From: Syntrophaceae bacterium UBA1163
GTDB lineage: Bacteria; Desulfobacterota; BSN033; UBA1163
DNA length: 64,000 nt
NCBI GenBank assembly: GCA_002311635.1
Contig: DBZJ01000009.1
Location: 11,876 to 75,875 of the forward strand
Direction: 5' to 3'
Every line of letters starts with the position of its first letter. Position 1 is the first letter of the stretch. A model generated the notes under the pieces. That model ran no database searches and was not told where the DNA came from. It was given only the letters and a program-made list of their open reading frames with translations. Shown here piece by piece: positions 62,567-64,000 of this stretch. The position numbers and the translations under genes are program-made.

Positions 62567-64000
62567 ATGAGGTACTCAGAGACAGGGTATAATTTAGAAA
62601 TTGATCTATCACGGGGAAACATTGAGAGGGTAGAAACTGACCCAAGATTAACCGAACTTCATCTTGGGGGTTTGGGTACTAACGCCAAGATATTATGGGA
62701 TAGGGTTCCCCCTGAAACTGAACCCTTTTCTCCTGATAATCTGCTCATATTTGGCACTGGTCTTTTAGGCGCCACACCTGCTGCCGGTGCTAATCGTACC
62801 ATTGTTTCTACCTATTCTCCTCAGACTTTGTTAATGGCATATTCAATGATGGGGGGATTTTGGGCGCCAGAATTAAAGTATGCCGGTTATGACAAAGTCA
62901 TCTTTCGTGGCAAGTCCCCAAATCTGGTTTATGTGTGGATAAACAATGACAAAGTAGAAATACGTGATGCCTCTCATTTGCGGGGTAAAGGCGCAGGTGA
63001 AACTGCAGAACTTATTAAACAGGAGTTGAAGGAGCCGAACGCCCAGGTGGCTGCTATCGGACTGGCCGGTGAAAACAGGGTCTATACGGCTTCCATCGAG
63101 CAGGGCCGCTCCAGTGCCAGCCGGCTCGGAGTAGGCGCCGTGATGGGAGACAAAGGGATAAAGGCTATAGTTGTTCGTGGAACAAAGGACATCAATGTTG
63201 CCCGACCGGCTGAATATATGGAGCTTTGCAACGAAGTGCTGAAGTACATAAAAGTCCGGGAAGAACATCCAGTTCCGGGGGTCATGACCATTTTACAGGG
63301 GCTTGGGTCACCGCAAGAAATGAAACACGTCGATGAGGAGTGGCACACCCAGAATTTCATGTGGGGGAATGCCCGCACCCGGAGAAAAGATTTTTGGAAC
63401 AAGGAAGTCGAAGAGAAGTGGAAGGAGACTCAAGAAACTGTGCGGACGAGGTTAATCAGTTGCTACAACTGTCCGATGAAATGCGGGGCAATCATTTCCG
63501 TCCCAGGAATTTCAACCTACATGATGAAATGTTTCTCGAAACTTACTTACACCATGGCGGCTTATTCAGACCTGGATTTTGGTTTTAGAATCGCTCAACG
63601 TGCTACGGAGTATGGAGTGGACGGGTTCTCAACCCCGCAAATTATGGCCTTCGCCTTTGAGCTTAAAGAAGCCGGCATTTTGACTGACGCGGACTTTGCA
63701 GGATGCCCATCGGATAACGAGGGGAAATTTTACTGGTTACTCGACAGAATTGTCCGGCGAGAAGGGATAGGAGACGTGTTGGCCAATGGCACTCATTGGG
63801 CGGCCCAACAGATCGGCAAGGGCGCAGAAGCATATGCTCATAATAACATTAAGAAACACGAGCAGCTGCCTCTCAAGCTGGGAATGCTGAATCCCGTTTA
63901 TTTCCTTATGTATGCCACCGGCGAGAAGATAAACATTACCCAGATTGAAGGGCAGTTCCCCCAGTCGCCTTTTCCTACGATGGAGGAGAGAGAAGACTTT
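62567..64000 (+). CDS. bamB: BamB-like tungsten aldehyde:ferredoxin oxidoreductase family protein (runs off the window)
   Basis: 478 codons from ATG 62567 to the window edge with no stop. It opens MRYSETGYNLEIDLSRGNIE, a typical AOR family start, followed by GLGTNAKILWDRV, TGLLGATPAAGANRTIVST, AAIGLAGENRVYTASI and the Fe-S ligands C-x2-C-x3-C in CYNCPMKCGA (about residues 299-306). KKHEQLPLKLGMLNP and ATGEKINITQ recall BamB, the tungsten subunit of class II benzoyl-CoA reductase in obligate anaerobes. The fourth Cys must lie beyond the edge. A related AOR acting on other substrates is the alternative; bamC and others should follow if it is BamB. Confidence 0.85.
   Translation, partial: MRYSETGYNLEIDLSRGNIERVETDPRLTELHLGGLGTNAKILWDRVPPETEPFSPDNLLIFGTGLLGATPAAGANRTIVSTYSPQTLLMAYSMMGGFWAPELKYAGYDKVIFRGKSPNLVYVWINNDKVEIRDASHLRGKGAGETAELIKQELKEPNAQVAAIGLAGENRVYTASIEQGRSSASRLGVGAVMGDKGIKAIVVRGTKDINVARPAEYMELCNEVLKYIKVREEHPVPGVMTILQGLGSPQEMKHVDEEWHTQNFMWGNARTRRKDFWNKEVEEKWKETQETVRTRLISCYNCPMKCGAIISVPGISTYMMKCFSKLTYTMAAYSDLDFGFRIAQRATEYGVDGFSTPQIMAFAFELKEAGILTDADFAGCPSDNEGKFYWLLDRIVRREGIGDVLANGTHWAAQQIGKGAEAYAHNNIKKHEQLPLKLGMLNPVYFLMYATGEKINITQIEGQFPQSPFPTMEEREDF

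Noticed and set aside
62567-64000. Possible frameshift in the oxidoreductase, because only short frames with stops are listed there
   Set aside because: Translation from ATG 62567 is open without break to the window edge; the gene is simply cut by the window.
1-64000. rRNA, tRNA, CRISPR arrays, prophage
   Set aside because: No regularly spaced direct repeats with unique spacers, no conserved rRNA words, no tRNA cloverleaf and no phage structural genes were noticed; a tRNAscan/Infernal run would be decisive.

Overview
The window looks like a chromosomal segment of a strictly anaerobic, deltaproteobacterial-type (Desulfobacterota-like) bacterium. That is an inference from gene content: a tungsten/molybdenum aldehyde:ferredoxin oxidoreductase of BamB type (class II benzoyl-CoA reductase family), Mo/W uptake and cofactor genes, a selenium-dependent molybdenum-hydroxylase accessory set, a glutaredoxin-like gene read through an in-frame TGA (probable selenocysteine), an MSHA-type pilus locus, and intergenic spaces packed with short palindromic repeats. 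No rRNA, tRNA or CRISPR array was recognised.

Layout. 1-255: start of an ExeA/MshM-like ATPase, cut by the window edge. 0.5-1.8 kb: a polytopic membrane protein with a DUF4332-like tail. 5.9-1.9 kb (minus): an ABC-2 exporter whose ATPase and permease are separated by a thiamine-diphosphate enzyme and a Nudix hydrolase. 6.2-7.1 kb: a PPC/DUF296 protein and a HicBA toxin-antitoxin pair. 7.3-9.1 kb: a large acyl-CoA dehydrogenase. 9.3-13.1 kb: small minus-strand genes (DUF2283/DUF4258-like pair, HEPN-like, secreted beta-flower, PIN-like) separated by integron attC-like sites; one site (12113-12180) is near textbook, so this looks like a cassette cluster with no integrase in view. 13.4-19.7 kb: uvrA, the Sec glutaredoxin, a DUF434 protein, an MFS transporter and a GntR/FCD regulator. 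19.9-24.8 kb: a two-component block (triple-PAS hybrid kinase, excisionase-type HTH, REC-kinase with a degenerate GGDEF-like tail, lone REC). 24.8-39.2 kb: an MSHA-type pilus operon (mshG, four pseudopilins, mshI, J, K, L, M, N, E), with two tandem MshA-like pilins on the other strand at 42-43 kb behind a YfhO-family protein. 43.1-46.1 kb: an intact IS1595-family transposon with matching ends, an 8-bp target duplication and three passenger genes.

46.1-50.5 kb: XdhC-like, YqeC, YqeB and MocA-like genes, the accessory set of selenium-dependent molybdenum hydroxylases. 50.9-52.7 kb: a ferritin-like protein and an AmiC-type amidase. 53.0-55.0 kb: a nickel/cobalt group (DUF3842, CooT-like, CbiM/NikM apparently starting at ACG, PDGLE/CbiN-like). 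55.7-61.2 kb: a ModE-type operator, modE, modABC, mobB and moeA. From 62.6 kb to the window end: the BamB-like oxidoreductase, preceded by a DUF2080 protein, a GNAT acetyltransferase and a long-arm palindromic element.

Two themes run through the window. First, metals and trace elements (W/Mo, Se, Ni) feed redox enzymes of anaerobic metabolism. Second, palindromic repeats of several families occur both between genes, often as probable terminators, and inside open reading frames (uvrA, the MFS gene, yfhO, mshI, mshK), most strikingly between the start codon and the prepilin cleavage site of three or four consecutive pseudopilin genes.
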